Below are positions 44,251-52,265 of a stretch of DNA of 60,902 nucleotides, piece after piece; positions within the stretch are counted from its first letter, which is position 1; the number at the start of each line of letters is the position of its first letter. Location of the stretch: positions 1-60,902 of the forward strand of contig JAQUEZ010000016.1 in the NCBI GenBank assembly GCA_028684915.1. Direction: 5' to 3'. A program made the translations under genes and the position numbers. The DNA is from Desulfobulbus sp. (GTDB lineage: Bacteria > Desulfobacterota > Desulfobulbia > Desulfobulbales > Desulfobulbaceae). The notes beneath the pieces are model-generated. The model was given only the letters and a program-made list of their open reading frames with translations. It did not search any database and was not told where the DNA came from.

Positions 44251-45618
44251 ATGCCCGAAACCATCCTTATCATAGACGACGAAAAAGCCATTTGCGAAAG
44301 CCTGGCCGGTATTCTCTCCGACGAAGGATTCAGTCCTCTGCTTGCCCATTCGGCTGAAGAGGGGCTGCAAACCCTGGATGAAAAGGATGTCCGTCTGGTT
44401 CTTTTGGATATCTGGCTTCCGGGGATGGACGGCTTGGAGGCGCTCAAACTGATCAAGCAACGCTTTACCCTGCCAGTGATCATGATTTCGGGCCACGGCA
44501 CCATTGACACCGCAGTGCAGGCCACCCGCAGCGGCGCCTTTGACTTCATCGAAAAACCGCTTTCCTACGACAAGACCATCCTCTCGATCAAAAAGGGGTT
44601 ACAGTTGGCCCAGTTGGAGCGCGATAACCAAGTGCTGCGCGAAAGCCGCCCGGTCCTCAAGCAGATCACCGGATCCAGTTCCCATGTGAGTATGCTCCGC
44701 CAGCAAATCGAACGGGTGGCGCCAACCGATGCCTGGGTTTTGATACGCGGCGGCCATGGGACAGGCAAGGAGCTGGTGGCCCAAACCATCCATCGCCATT
44801 CCCTGCGGGCCAAACATCCGATGGTTGCGGTGAACTGTGCTGCTATCCCGGAGGAACTGATCGAATCCGAGCTCTTCGGCCACGTCAAAGGAGCCTTCAC
44901 CGGAGCCACGGAAACCAAAAAAGGCAAGTTTGACCTGGCCAACGACTCGACCCTCTTTCTTGATGAAATTGGCGACATGAGCTTGAAGAGTCAGGCCAAA
45001 GTCCTACGTATTCTCCAGGAGCAGCGTTTTGAGCGGGTGGGTGGCTCACGAACCATTGAGGTCGATGTCCGCGTGCTGGCCGCGACCAACAAAAACTTGG
45101 AAGAAGAGATCGAGCGGGGCAACTTCCGAGCTGATCTCTTCTACCGGCTCAATGTGGTGCCGATCGAGGTGCCGGACTTGAATGATCGCCGTGAGGACAT
45201 CCCCCTTTTGGTCGCTGACTTTGTGCACCAATTCAGTAAAAGGGGGATCGGTCGGAAGCAGTTCGCCTCCGAATCCCTGCAACTCTTACAACAACACAAC
45301 TGGCCGGGCAATGTTCGCGAGCTGCGCAACCTAATCGAGCGGTTAGTGATTATGACTCCGGGAAATACAATTCAGGCCGAAGATGTGCGTCTTTTCCTCG
45401 GCAGCCCCCCTTCGGCCCCCCCATTACTATCCCAAGATAGGGCCGCCTCATACAATACCCTCCCCTTCAAGGAGGCCCGGCGACGTTTCGAAACCGATTA
45501 CCTCAATGCCAAGCTGGCAGAAAACGACGGCAATATCACCAAGACAGCGGAACAGATCGGGATGGAACGCAGCCATCTGCATAAAAAAGTCAAGGCCCTG
45601 GGCATAGCGGTGAAATAA
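44251..45618 (+). CDS. ntrX: NtrX-like sigma-54-dependent response regulator
   Basis: The product is 455 aa. A receiver domain has phospho-acceptor Asp53 in LLDIWLPGMDG. The AAA+ sigma-54 activator domain has Walker A GGHGTGKE (usually GESGTGKE), the GAFTGA loop that contacts sigma-54, and Walker B TLFLDEIGDM. A Fis-type HTH ends the chain (NITKTAEQIGMERSHLHKKV). It should activate sigma-54 promoters when phosphorylated by the upstream kinase. Targets are unknown. The TAA stop (45616-45618) is also the first triplet of repeat B copy 2. Confidence 0.92.
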   Translation: MPETILIIDDEKAICESLAGILSDEGFSPLLAHSAEEGLQTLDEKDVRLVLLDIWLPGMDGLEALKLIKQRFTLPVIMISGHGTIDTAVQATRSGAFDFIEKPLSYDKTILSIKKGLQLAQLERDNQVLRESRPVLKQITGSSSHVSMLRQQIERVAPTDAWVLIRGGHGTGKELVAQTIHRHSLRAKHPMVAVNCAAIPEELIESELFGHVKGAFTGATETKKGKFDLANDSTLFLDEIGDMSLKSQAKVLRILQEQRFERVGGSRTIEVDVRVLAATNKNLEEEIERGNFRADLFYRLNVVPIEVPDLNDRREDIPLLVADFVHQFSKRGIGRKQFASESLQLLQQHNWPGNVRELRNLIERLVIMTPGNTIQAEDVRLFLGSPPSAPPLLSQDRAASYNTLPFKEARRRFETDYLNAKLAENDGNITKTAEQIGMERSHLHKKVKALGIAVK

Positions 45619-45781
45619 GGGTCGGGGAAAGAAAAAAATATTCGAATAATGCGCCGGATTTCGGTTCGGGCACAAGGCGCTTTAACTGATGAATATCAAG
45701 CATATTCATCAGTTAAAGCAACGCTGTAGCCGGGCCGAAAGACAAGCAGAATTGAATAATTATTTTTTCCCGCGCCCCTAA
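45616..45781 (+). repeat. Structured repeat family B, copy 2
   Basis: About 166 bp, inverted relative to 30862-31027. It starts on the ntrX stop codon with TAAGGGTCGGGGAAAGAAAA and ends CCCCTAA. The central hairpin, GCTTTAACTGATGAATAT (45679-45696) with 45702-45719 around loop CAAGC, has an 18-bp perfect stem. Compared with copy 1 the hairpin differs at four bases that form two base pairs, both preserved. The element accounts for most of the ntrX-hemB spacer. The remaining 95 bp before hemB show nothing I can name. Confidence 0.87.
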
Positions 45782-45876
45782 CGTCCACCTTGCCCGGGTA
45801 TCGTATTGGTTGGGGAAACCGAGACTAAACCGAGTTCGCCCCCTTACTGCACATTGTCCACCACACGAGGTATCTT

Positions 45877-46860
45877 ATGGTTTTTCCTGAATATCGTCCG
45901 CGCAGAATGCGCCAAAACGAAACCTTCCGCGCCATGATCCGTGAAACCCGGTTGGCCGCCGAACAGATGATCTATCCCCTTTTTGTCCTCCCGGGAAAAG
46001 GGATCCGCGAGGAGGTATCCTCCATGCCCGGCGTGTTCCGCCTCTCAGTGGACCAATTGGCCAAGGAGGCCAAGGAATGCCTATCGCTGGGCGTACGCTC
46101 GGTGATTCTGTTTGGTCTTCCGGACAAAAAAGACGGTCTCGGCTCCGGTGCCTACGCCAAAAACGGCATCATCCAGCAGGCCATTCGCGAGCTGAAAAAC
46201 AAAGCCCCGGAAATGAGTGTGGTCACTGATGTCTGTCTCTGCGAATATACCGATCACGGCCATTGCGGCTGTCTGGTCGGAGAAACGGTGGACAACGACG
46301 CCACCTTGGAACTGCTTGCCAAAACCGCCCTGTCACATGCCCAGGCCGGTGCCGACATGGTCGCGCCTTCGGATATGATGGATGGCCGTATCAGCGAGAT
46401 CCGCTCGGTTCTGGACGAGAGCTCCTTTCACATGGTGCCGATCATGTCCTACGCGGTCAAGTATGCCTCTGCCTTTTACGGACCATTCCGCGACGCAGCC
46501 GATTGCACGCCGCAGTTCGGTGACCGGCGCTCCTATCAGATGGATCCGGCCAACAGCCGCGAGGCCCTGCGCGAGGCCACCTTGGATGTGGAAGAAGGGG
46601 CAGATATCCTCATGGTCAAACCGGCCTTGGCCTACCTGGATATCATCAGCCGACTTCACGACGAATTTGATTTGCCGGTGGCCGCCTACCAGGTAAGTGG
46701 CGAGTATGCCATGATCAAGGCCGCTGCAGAAAAAGGCTGGATCGATGAGGAGCGGGTGATGGCCGAGAGCCTGATCTCAATCCGCCGTGCCGGTGCGGAT
46801 ATGATCCTGACCTACTTTGCCAAGGAGATGGCCAAACTGCTGCGCGCTAATCGAGGATGA
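45877..46860 (+). CDS. hemB: Delta-aminolevulinic acid dehydratase (porphobilinogen synthase)
   Basis: The product is 327 aa. It condenses two 5-aminolevulinate molecules to porphobilinogen in heme, siroheme and cobamide synthesis. The two Schiff-base lysines are Lys195 ([10 protein letters not shown]) and Lys248 ([10 protein letters not shown]). The zinc-type cysteine triad is present at Cys120, Cys122 and Cys130 ([12 protein letters not shown]), so this is a zinc-dependent form. GAGGT lies just upstream of the ATG. The TGA stop overlaps the first bases of repeat A copy 3, and a terminator follows at 47060. Confidence 0.96.
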   Translation: MVFPEYRPRRMRQNETFRAMIRETRLAAEQMIYPLFVLPGKGIREEVSSMPGVFRLSVDQLAKEAKECLSLGVRSVILFGLPDKKDGLGSGAYAKNGIIQQAIRELKNKAPEMSVVTDVCLCEYTDHGHCGCLVGETVDNDATLELLAKTALSHAQAGADMVAPSDMMDGRISEIRSVLDESSFHMVPIMSYAVKYASAFYGPFRDAADCTPQFGDRRSYQMDPANSREALREATLDVEEGADILMVKPALAYLDIISRLHDEFDLPVAAYQVSGEYAMIKAAAEKGWIDEERVMAESLISIRRAGADMILTYFAKEMAKLLRANRG

Positions 46861-47020
46861 TGGACTCGTCAAAAGTCCATCACACTCTAAGAGATGGCTA
46901 GGTAAAAACATAGATATACAAGAAGCAGTGTTTTTTCCGGATCGAAGGCATACATAAGGTATGTCGAGCGTCGGGAAAAACGCTGCGACGCAGCAGATCG
47001 AAGTTTTTACGAGACCATCA
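46859..47020. repeat. Dispersed repeat family A, copy 3 (most complete)
   Basis: The fullest copy. Terminal inverted repeats GATGGACTCGTCAAAA and TTTTTACGAGACCATC bound a core of mini-hairpins: GTCCATC with GATGGAC-like arms, CATAC/GTATG, and GCGTC/GACGC. It overlaps the last two bases of the hemB stop codon and precedes the hemB terminator, so it is transcribed in the hemB 3' untranslated region. Confidence 0.85.
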
Positions 47021-47059
47021 AGGATAATTTCCGTAAAAATAGCTGCGGCAATGATCAGG

Positions 47060-47091
47060 GCCGGTTGTCCACAGGACAGCCGGCTCTTTTT
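47060..47091 (+). terminator. Intrinsic terminator of hemB
   Basis: An 11-bp stem with one T-G wobble, GCCGGTTGTCC (47060-47070) and GGACAGCCGGC (47074-47084), with a three-base loop ACA, is followed by TCTTTTT. It lies about 200 bp after hemB and in front of the convergent hydrolase gene. Confidence 0.85.
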
Positions 47092-47141
47092 CATATTTGG
47101 AGGCTCTGCGCCAACGGCCCCTGAAGGCATATGGATGCGGG

Positions 47142-47915
47142 TTAGTGTGCCTGGCGATTGACGAAACAGGCCATGAGATCTAAGCAGAGTTCGGGAAACT
47201 CCAAATGGGGTGCATGACCGCACTCTTCAAGCAGCAAAGGGGTAGCGGCCCCGCCACTCTGGGTGACGATGCTGTTCACCTGATCTTGTGAGCCATACTG
47301 GTCTTCGCGCCCCTGGAGCACCAGCAAAGGCGCCTCGATTGCGGGTAACAGGTAATCGATGTTCCAGGAACGAAACCAGGGACTGGTCCAGGTTTCCGCC
47401 CAGGCATGGAAAAGGGCATCGGCCTGTTCCCCATGATAGCGATGCAGGGCTGGCCGCAGTTTCCCCTGACCATAGGCAGCTTTGGCCGCTTCAATCCCTG
47501 CAATGCTGCACGGTTCGACCTGAACATGGGCAGCCATGGTGATGATACCCTTAAGTAAGGGCGATCTTTCCGCTCCGGCAATCAGGGCGATGCTGCCGCC
47601 ATCCGAGTGGCCGATGAGCAGGTAGGGCCTGCACGGAATAACGGTCTCCACAATCCGGGGGAGCTCTTCCAAGGCATGAAAATGGAGGTAGTGGAGGGTT
47701 CTCTTTTGGGTGAGCGGCGAAGAGAGCCCGTGTCCGATCCGATCATAGATCAGCCCCGGACATCCGGTGCGGCGACAGAGCTGCCCAGGAAAATCCCGCC
47801 ACTGCGCCACCGACCCCAGCCCCTCATGGAGAAAGACGAGCACGGGTCGATCCACCTTGCCGGAAACCATTTCCAGATGCACTTCCTGGTTGCGACCAAC
47901 CTCCACTCGGTTCAC
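47142..47915 (-). CDS. Alpha/beta-hydrolase
   Basis: The product is 257 aa with a GTG start, four bases after the VanZ-like gene. The nucleophile elbow is GHSDGGS, the oxyanion region FLHEGLGSVAQW, the acid is in LQGREDQYGS and the catalytic His in ECGHAPHLEFP. DRIGHGLSS after the second strand is typical of the family. It resembles the small esterases/MhpC-like hydrolases acting on esters or C-C bonds; the substrate is unknown. Co-directional with the VanZ-like and SEC-C genes in a compact three-gene set. Confidence 0.82.
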   Translation of the reverse strand: MNRVEVGRNQEVHLEMVSGKVDRPVLVFLHEGLGSVAQWRDFPGQLCRRTGCPGLIYDRIGHGLSSPLTQKRTLHYLHFHALEELPRIVETVIPCRPYLLIGHSDGGSIALIAGAERSPLLKGIITMAAHVQVEPCSIAGIEAAKAAYGQGKLRPALHRYHGEQADALFHAWAETWTSPWFRSWNIDYLLPAIEAPLLVLQGREDQYGSQDQVNSIVTQSGGAATPLLLEECGHAPHLEFPELCLDLMACFVNRQAH

Positions 47916-47919
47916 CGAC

Positions 47920-48318
47920 TCATCTCCGCGACGCCCTTAGGCGATACCATTGCCACCCTGTAAAAACGACCACCGCCACCAATCCTCCCACAACATCGGC
48001 CACCACATCGCCACCACTCACCGAACGTCCGGGGACAAATGATTGGTGGAACTCGTCGCTAACGCCGTAGAGGAAACAAAACAGCAGTACCGATACCCCG
48101 ACCAGACGGGGAGAGCGCCGCCATTGCGACGACAGAGCGACGAGATAGGCCACACCCAGGGTTGCGTAGGCCAGACAATGGAGCACCTTATCAATATTGA
48201 CGATACTGGGTAGATGCAGGCTCTTACCGGGCAGGTGCGATAAATAGAAAATCAGGCTCATGACTCCAAGCAGGGGAATCACTCGGAGCCATTTATACCG
48301 AGGCCTCACAGGCGTCAT
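47920..48318 (-). CDS. VanZ-family membrane protein
   Basis: The product is 132 aa with about four hydrophobic segments. The motif DKVLHCLAYATLG and the later GVSDEFHQSFVPGRSVSGGDVVADVVGG are the VanZ-like signature. Members of the family affect surface polymer or teicoplanin resistance in some bacteria, but their biochemistry is not settled, and no vancomycin cluster is present here. Its ATG overlaps the stop of the SEC-C gene by one base. Confidence 0.82.
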   Translation of the reverse strand: MTPVRPRYKWLRVIPLLGVMSLIFYLSHLPGKSLHLPSIVNIDKVLHCLAYATLGVAYLVALSSQWRRSPRLVGVSVLLFCFLYGVSDEFHQSFVPGRSVSGGDVVADVVGGLVAVVVFTGWQWYRLRASRR

Positions 48319-48836
48319 CAGGCTGCGTTGTCCTCGTTTTGGGAAACATGCATTTTGGCGAGCATCTCTTTGGGATACCGCTTATGCAACCTGCGGATTG
48401 CAGCGCTGATCTGCCGGGCAGGCGCCTGCTCAAGCAGGGTTTCACCACTATCGGCGTAGGCGGTCAGGGTCAGCTGGCGATTGTTCAGGGCAAAGGTATG
48501 GCTGAAATTGATTTCGATGGTTTCCGGATTCTCATCAATGGGTGCAGGTAATGGCTGCCCGCCCTGAGCAATCTGGACCGTGTCGGATTCGGTGACCTCA
48601 AGCATCCAGGCATCCCCTTCCTGGTCACTGAAAAAGAGAAAGACGCCCAGTTCGTGAAAGCTCTCTTTCTTTGCCGCTGCAAGCCCCTGCACCTTTTCGA
48701 TGGCAGCCATCAAGGAGACTTTCATCTGGTTAGTGGGGTTTGCGGGCACCCCTGCCTGTTCGGCAGGAAGACAGCAGTGCTTGTATTTCTTCCCTGAACC
48801 GCATGGACAGGGTTGATTTCTGCCAATTTTTCCCAT
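48318..48836 (-). CDS. SEC-C motif protein
   Basis: The product is 172 aa from the ATG at 48836, so that the zinc motif [13 protein letters not shown] falls at residues 10-22; an upstream start at 48920 adds 28 residues with no family likeness. The SEC-C motif is the small zinc finger known from the SecA tail that contacts SecB and ribosomes. The rest of the protein (about residues 45-172) is not recognised and ends with a helical [14 protein letters not shown]. The role may be in protein export or quality control, but this is open. Confidence 0.7.
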   Translation of the reverse strand: MGKIGRNQPCPCGSGKKYKHCCLPAEQAGVPANPTNQMKVSLMAAIEKVQGLAAAKKESFHELGVFLFFSDQEGDAWMLEVTESDTVQIAQGGQPLPAPIDENPETIEINFSHTFALNNRQLTLTAYADSGETLLEQAPARQISAAIRRLHKRYPKEMLAKMHVSQNEDNAA

Positions 48837-49147
48837 TGAGTGTGACCTCGTAATTTCGGGGTTATCTGGAATTTGAAGATGAAAACGAGTCTCTTTTCTT
48901 ACCCTGAACCACTGAAACAATTCAACAAAAACACGACTACCTTCGTCACCATCGCCTGGGAACTATACGCACCACACGTTCCTTCCGGTTCGACAAGCCG
49001 CTCTATACGCCTCGCTATCAATCAACCACGAGTAAAGAAAGGTAAAAACTCTGCAAATGAAAAGGGAATAATTTGAAGGGACTGCAGCAGGACGCTAAGC
49101 TGAAAGGAGATCCAGACACCCTACAATATATGCATACGGAGGTTTCC
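48837..49147. other. Divergent intergenic region
   Basis: These 311 bases separate the minus-strand SEC-C gene from the plus-strand gene at 49148. I see no gene, long inverted repeat or member of the two dispersed repeat families. Short open frames here lack ribosome sites. Confidence 0.5.
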
Positions 49148-49594
49148 ATGGCCCTTTCATCAATCAATGCTGTCACTACCCAAGCAATGATGCAGAACAA
49201 CACCACTTCCAAAAATTCCAATCCTCAAAACAATGAGCCAAGCCAACGAGTAGGTACCGACACCGTGGATATCTCCGAGGAGGGCTACGCGCTGTCCAGT
49301 CAGGCAAGCAGTGAGACTGGAGATGAAACAACAACAGGAGAAACCAGCGAGCAAGAGAGTACCGCAGGGACTGCAGCTGCAAGTGCATCCGCCTCTTCTT
49401 CAACAAGTTCCACCGAGGACACCATGCAAAAGCTGGAAGACCAGATTAGCGAGTTGGAAAAAGAAATTGCCGAGCTGGCAGCGAAGGCACGGACCGACGA
49501 GGCCGCCAGGGCTGAGATGAATGCCAAGCAGGAGGAATTGGCCTCTCTCAATAACGAGCTGTTACAATTACAACAAAACCAGCAAGAGGGGTAA
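49148..49594 (+). CDS. Small Ser/Thr/Glu-rich coiled-coil protein of unknown function
   Basis: The product is 148 aa from the ATG at 49148, chosen because CGGAGG lies five bases upstream; a longer frame from 49073 has no such site. The N-terminal 80 residues are low-complexity and polar, with a GTDTVDISEEGYALS block. The C-terminal 60 residues form a clear coiled coil rich in Glu, Lys and Leu. DTVxIS blocks of this kind occur in FlgM-like and other small flagellar-associated proteins of related bacteria, but that link is weak. No signal peptide or membrane segment. A lone gene, convergent with 49632-50111. Confidence 0.65.
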   Translation: MALSSINAVTTQAMMQNNTTSKNSNPQNNEPSQRVGTDTVDISEEGYALSSQASSETGDETTTGETSEQESTAGTAAASASASSSTSSTEDTMQKLEDQISELEKEIAELAAKARTDEAARAEMNAKQEELASLNNELLQLQQNQQEG

Positions 49595-49631
49595 CGACTT
49601 TCCCTTCCATATTATTCAGTAAATTGCTTAC

Positions 49632-50111
49632 TTAATCGACCGGATGGAGGACTGAATTCTCCAACATACCGGTACGCACCGGCACCAGCCAATATCCCCC
49701 CACGTGGCCACGGATAGCCTCTGACAGTTCCTCGCTGACCCAGTGGGAGTCCTCAACCAAATTATAAAATATCGAATCTATACCGATAAATCCATCAAGC
49801 AGGTGAGTCAGGGTATGGAGAATCTTGGTGGCGTATCCCTGTTTCAAGCTCAGCAGCTGATTCAGGGTCGTCACCCCCTCTTCTTTGAGATGCTCAAGCA
49901 TACGGTGGGCAAAGACATCGTTGGCCGCAAGTCCCAGCCCCAGGGTATCCCAAAATTTATCATGATCTCCGCCAAGAACCTCCTCTGGCTGAACAAAAAA
50001 TTCCGCATAGCTGATCAGCTGGTTGCCGGAGAGATAGCGCTCCACATGGCTGGCTGCCGCTTGAGAAGAGGGTGATCGTACGAGGAAGTAATGAGATATG
50101 GGATATTCCAT
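49632..50111 (-). CDS. Hypothetical protein, last gene of the kinase operon
   Basis: A 159-aa soluble product I do not recognise. It is mostly helical, with HFLVRS-like basic N-terminal residues and the stretch LEHLKEEGVTTLNQLLSLKQGYATKILHTL seen as two helices. It starts 38 bp after the kinase-DUF1566 stop on the same strand and is probably co-transcribed. A GAGAG lies upstream of the ATG. It may be a substrate or partner of the kinase; nothing in the sequence proves this. Confidence 0.65.
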   Translation of the reverse strand: MEYPISHYFLVRSPSSQAAASHVERYLSGNQLISYAEFFVQPEEVLGGDHDKFWDTLGLGLAANDVFAHRMLEHLKEEGVTTLNQLLSLKQGYATKILHTLTHLLDGFIGIDSIFYNLVEDSHWVSEELSEAIRGHVGGYWLVPVRTGMLENSVLHPVD

Positions 50112-50149
50112 GGGTGGGGTCTCACTCTCTTAAAAAGGGTTGTGGGTTC

Positions 50150-51514
50150 TCAAAGATTTTCTGGGCCGGAAGACGACTTGCCAGCACGGCCAGGCCAGGC
50201 GGGGTCCTCGGCGACCGCCCGCACATGGTTGAGGCAGTTGACATCCTGCACCCCGGCAAAGCCCATGTCTAGGTTAACATACCAACTTTCGTGTTGTCCA
50301 TGGCGGTCGCAGCTCCAGAACCAGTGTACCGGCTGTTCCTCCTCACCTGGAAAGGATGACAAATCGCCATCGGCAAGCAGGCTGAGCAGCTCATTGACCG
50401 TCGGAACCCGCCAGTAATTGAGACCATGGGCAGAGCGCTGGTTCAGTTGGGCCACATACGTCTGCGCCTCGGCAAAGCTCAAGGGAAAACGACTTGCCCG
50501 CCGATTCCAGATCAACCCGGTGGCCTGATCACAAACAAACGCATTTTGAACCTGCAACCGATTACAAACCGGCTCCAGAGGCCGAAAATGGGTGTTAACG
50601 GCGAAAAGCTCCCGGGCCCGGGAGCTGCAGACGTTGGCGGGCTCGGTACGCAACGGAATCATCCGCTTACGCTCTTGATCCATGGTACAGAGGCCTGATT
50701 GCGTGGGTGGCCCCAACTGAAGGCGGTTAAAGGCGGCCAACATCTCGGCGCTGCTCGGGAACCGTTCCTCGGGTTTCCATTTGAGCGCCTTGGTAAAAAA
50801 ATCGTCCCAGGCACGATCATAACGCGGATTCACCAGGGAAAGGGAAAAACTTTGCATCCCGGGCAGTTGTCCGGTGAGCATCCGATAAAGAAGGACTGCA
50901 GCCGAATAGAGATCGGCGCGGCCATCCACTTCCTTGGGATGTTTGCGCTGCTCCGGAGGGGTGTAATAGGGGGACCCGACCTGCATGTTATCCGGCCCAG
51001 AAAAACTCACCCCGCGCACCAGGGCCATGCCGAAATCGCAGATCTTAATTGTGTCCTCATCGGTGACCAGAATATTTTGCGGCTTGATATCCCGATGGAT
51101 GATCCCGTTATGATGAAGAAAATCCAGGGCACCCAGTATCTGGCGCCCATACTCCAGCACCTTTTCTGCCCGGATAATGCGGGAGGGCTCTTCCAGGATG
51201 TAGGTCTCGCCGATCATATCGCCCAAATTGTTGCAGATATAATCCATCACAAAGAAGGGCCGCCCCTCCTGGTCCCGATCAAAGTCGTGGGCAGTGACCA
51301 GAAAAGGCTGATGAAAGGCGGCCATGGTGCGGGCCTCAAAGAGAAAGATCTCCTCTAGCTGCTCCATACCGATGATATCCTCCAGCAACTCACCAGGCTG
51401 CAGCAGTTTGATCGCCACGACCTTGTTGATCACCGGAACCAGCCCCTTGTAGACCGCTCCCATTCCGCCGCGGCCAAGACGGCGGATAATTTCATATTTC
51501 CCAATATATTGCAT
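50150..51514 (-). CDS. Hanks-type Ser/Thr protein kinase fused to a DUF1566 (Lcl_C) domain
   Basis: The product is 454 aa from the ATG at 51514; a TTG one codon upstream is less likely. The kinase domain (about residues 5-270) is complete: glycine loop GRGGMGAVY, Lys36 in VAIK, HRDIKPQN with Asp142, DFG with Asp160, and PPEQ in the activation segment. There is no transmembrane helix or PASTA domain, so it is soluble. Residues about 310-435 are a DUF1566 domain (CDQATGLIWNRR, NYWRVPTVNELLSLL, VNLDMGFAG), usually found in exported proteins. The fusion puts this domain in the cytosol as a sensor or scaffold. The gene starts four bases after a metallophosphoesterase gene. Confidence 0.88.
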   Translation of the reverse strand: MQYIGKYEIIRRLGRGGMGAVYKGLVPVINKVVAIKLLQPGELLEDIIGMEQLEEIFLFEARTMAAFHQPFLVTAHDFDRDQEGRPFFVMDYICNNLGDMIGETYILEEPSRIIRAEKVLEYGRQILGALDFLHHNGIIHRDIKPQNILVTDEDTIKICDFGMALVRGVSFSGPDNMQVGSPYYTPPEQRKHPKEVDGRADLYSAAVLLYRMLTGQLPGMQSFSLSLVNPRYDRAWDDFFTKALKWKPEERFPSSAEMLAAFNRLQLGPPTQSGLCTMDQERKRMIPLRTEPANVCSSRARELFAVNTHFRPLEPVCNRLQVQNAFVCDQATGLIWNRRASRFPLSFAEAQTYVAQLNQRSAHGLNYWRVPTVNELLSLLADGDLSSFPGEEEQPVHWFWSCDRHGQHESWYVNLDMGFAGVQDVNCLNHVRAVAEDPAWPGRAGKSSSGPENL

Positions 51515-51518
51515 CAAA

Positions 51519-52250
51519 TTACCAGTAAAGACGTTTGGCGTTAACCGTGGGAAAACCCCGTTCCTTGATCAGGTGAATCGTGGATTGGACGTCGTACTCC
51601 ACCGCGCGGATTTCCATAATCGCGGCCGTCTGGTCCCAGAGAAGATACTTGGCCTGCCAGCCCAGTGAATCGCGCGGCTGGCCGACACTTCCCGGCAGGA
51701 TGAGATACCGGTTTTTTGCCTCCAAGGCTCTACGTTCAAGCGTAACCCTGTGCCGATGGATCTCGGCTCCAGCCAGCTCGTACCAGCCAAAGGCGTGGGT
51801 GTGTCCGGCAAAACAGAATTGCTCGTTAAACTCCGAAAACAGGCGGCACAGACGGGTATCGGTGGGATTATGCAGGTAGACGGTCATCGACTGCGGCGGG
51901 CTACCGTGGACAAAACGGGCGCCGAATTGGCAACGAACCGGCGGCAATTGCTCCAGCCAACACAGGGAGGATGGGCTGAGCAGGGAACGAGTCAACAGGA
52001 GGGATTGCTGGGCATTGGCGTGGAGCCGGTTGAAATAGCTGCGGCTGATCAGCGCCAGTTCATGGTTACCCATCACCGACAGGACTCGATACCCCTGTAA
52101 AGAACGGACAACCTCCTCTGGTTCGGGTCCGTAGCCGATATTATCGCCCAGGGCAACAATCCGGTCGACACCGTTTTGCGAGATATCGGCAAGTACCGCG
52201 TCCAATGCCCGGTAGTTGCCGTGGATGTCGGCTATGATTGCCAGGCGCAC
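51519..52250 (-). CDS. Calcineurin-like metallophosphoesterase
   Basis: The product is 243 aa with a GTG start. All metal-site motifs of the YfcE/PP2A-like fold are visible: DIH (Asp8, His10), GDNIGYG, GNHE, an HGSP histidine and GHTH. This group includes phosphodiesterases and protein phosphatases of the PrpE/ApaH type; DUF-type short members often act on unknown phosphoesters. Its placement directly before a Ser/Thr kinase, with a two-base gap, makes it a candidate opposing phosphatase. Confidence 0.85.
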   Translation of the reverse strand: MRLAIIADIHGNYRALDAVLADISQNGVDRIVALGDNIGYGPEPEEVVRSLQGYRVLSVMGNHELALISRSYFNRLHANAQQSLLLTRSLLSPSSLCWLEQLPPVRCQFGARFVHGSPPQSMTVYLHNPTDTRLCRLFSEFNEQFCFAGHTHAFGWYELAGAEIHRHRVTLERRALEAKNRYLILPGSVGQPRDSLGWQAKYLLWDQTAAIMEIRAVEYDVQSTIHLIKERGFPTVNAKRLYW

Positions 52251-52265
52251 TCTGTTTTTTTCTCC

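Noticed and set aside
47142..48836. Vancomycin resistance cluster because of the VanZ-like gene
   Set aside because: No VanA/H/X/Y/S/R genes; VanZ-fold proteins are widespread and neighbours are a hydrolase and a SEC-C protein.
50699..51358. Plus-strand frame of 219 codons
   Set aside because: Antisense to the kinase domain, whose motifs are complete; no ribosome site.
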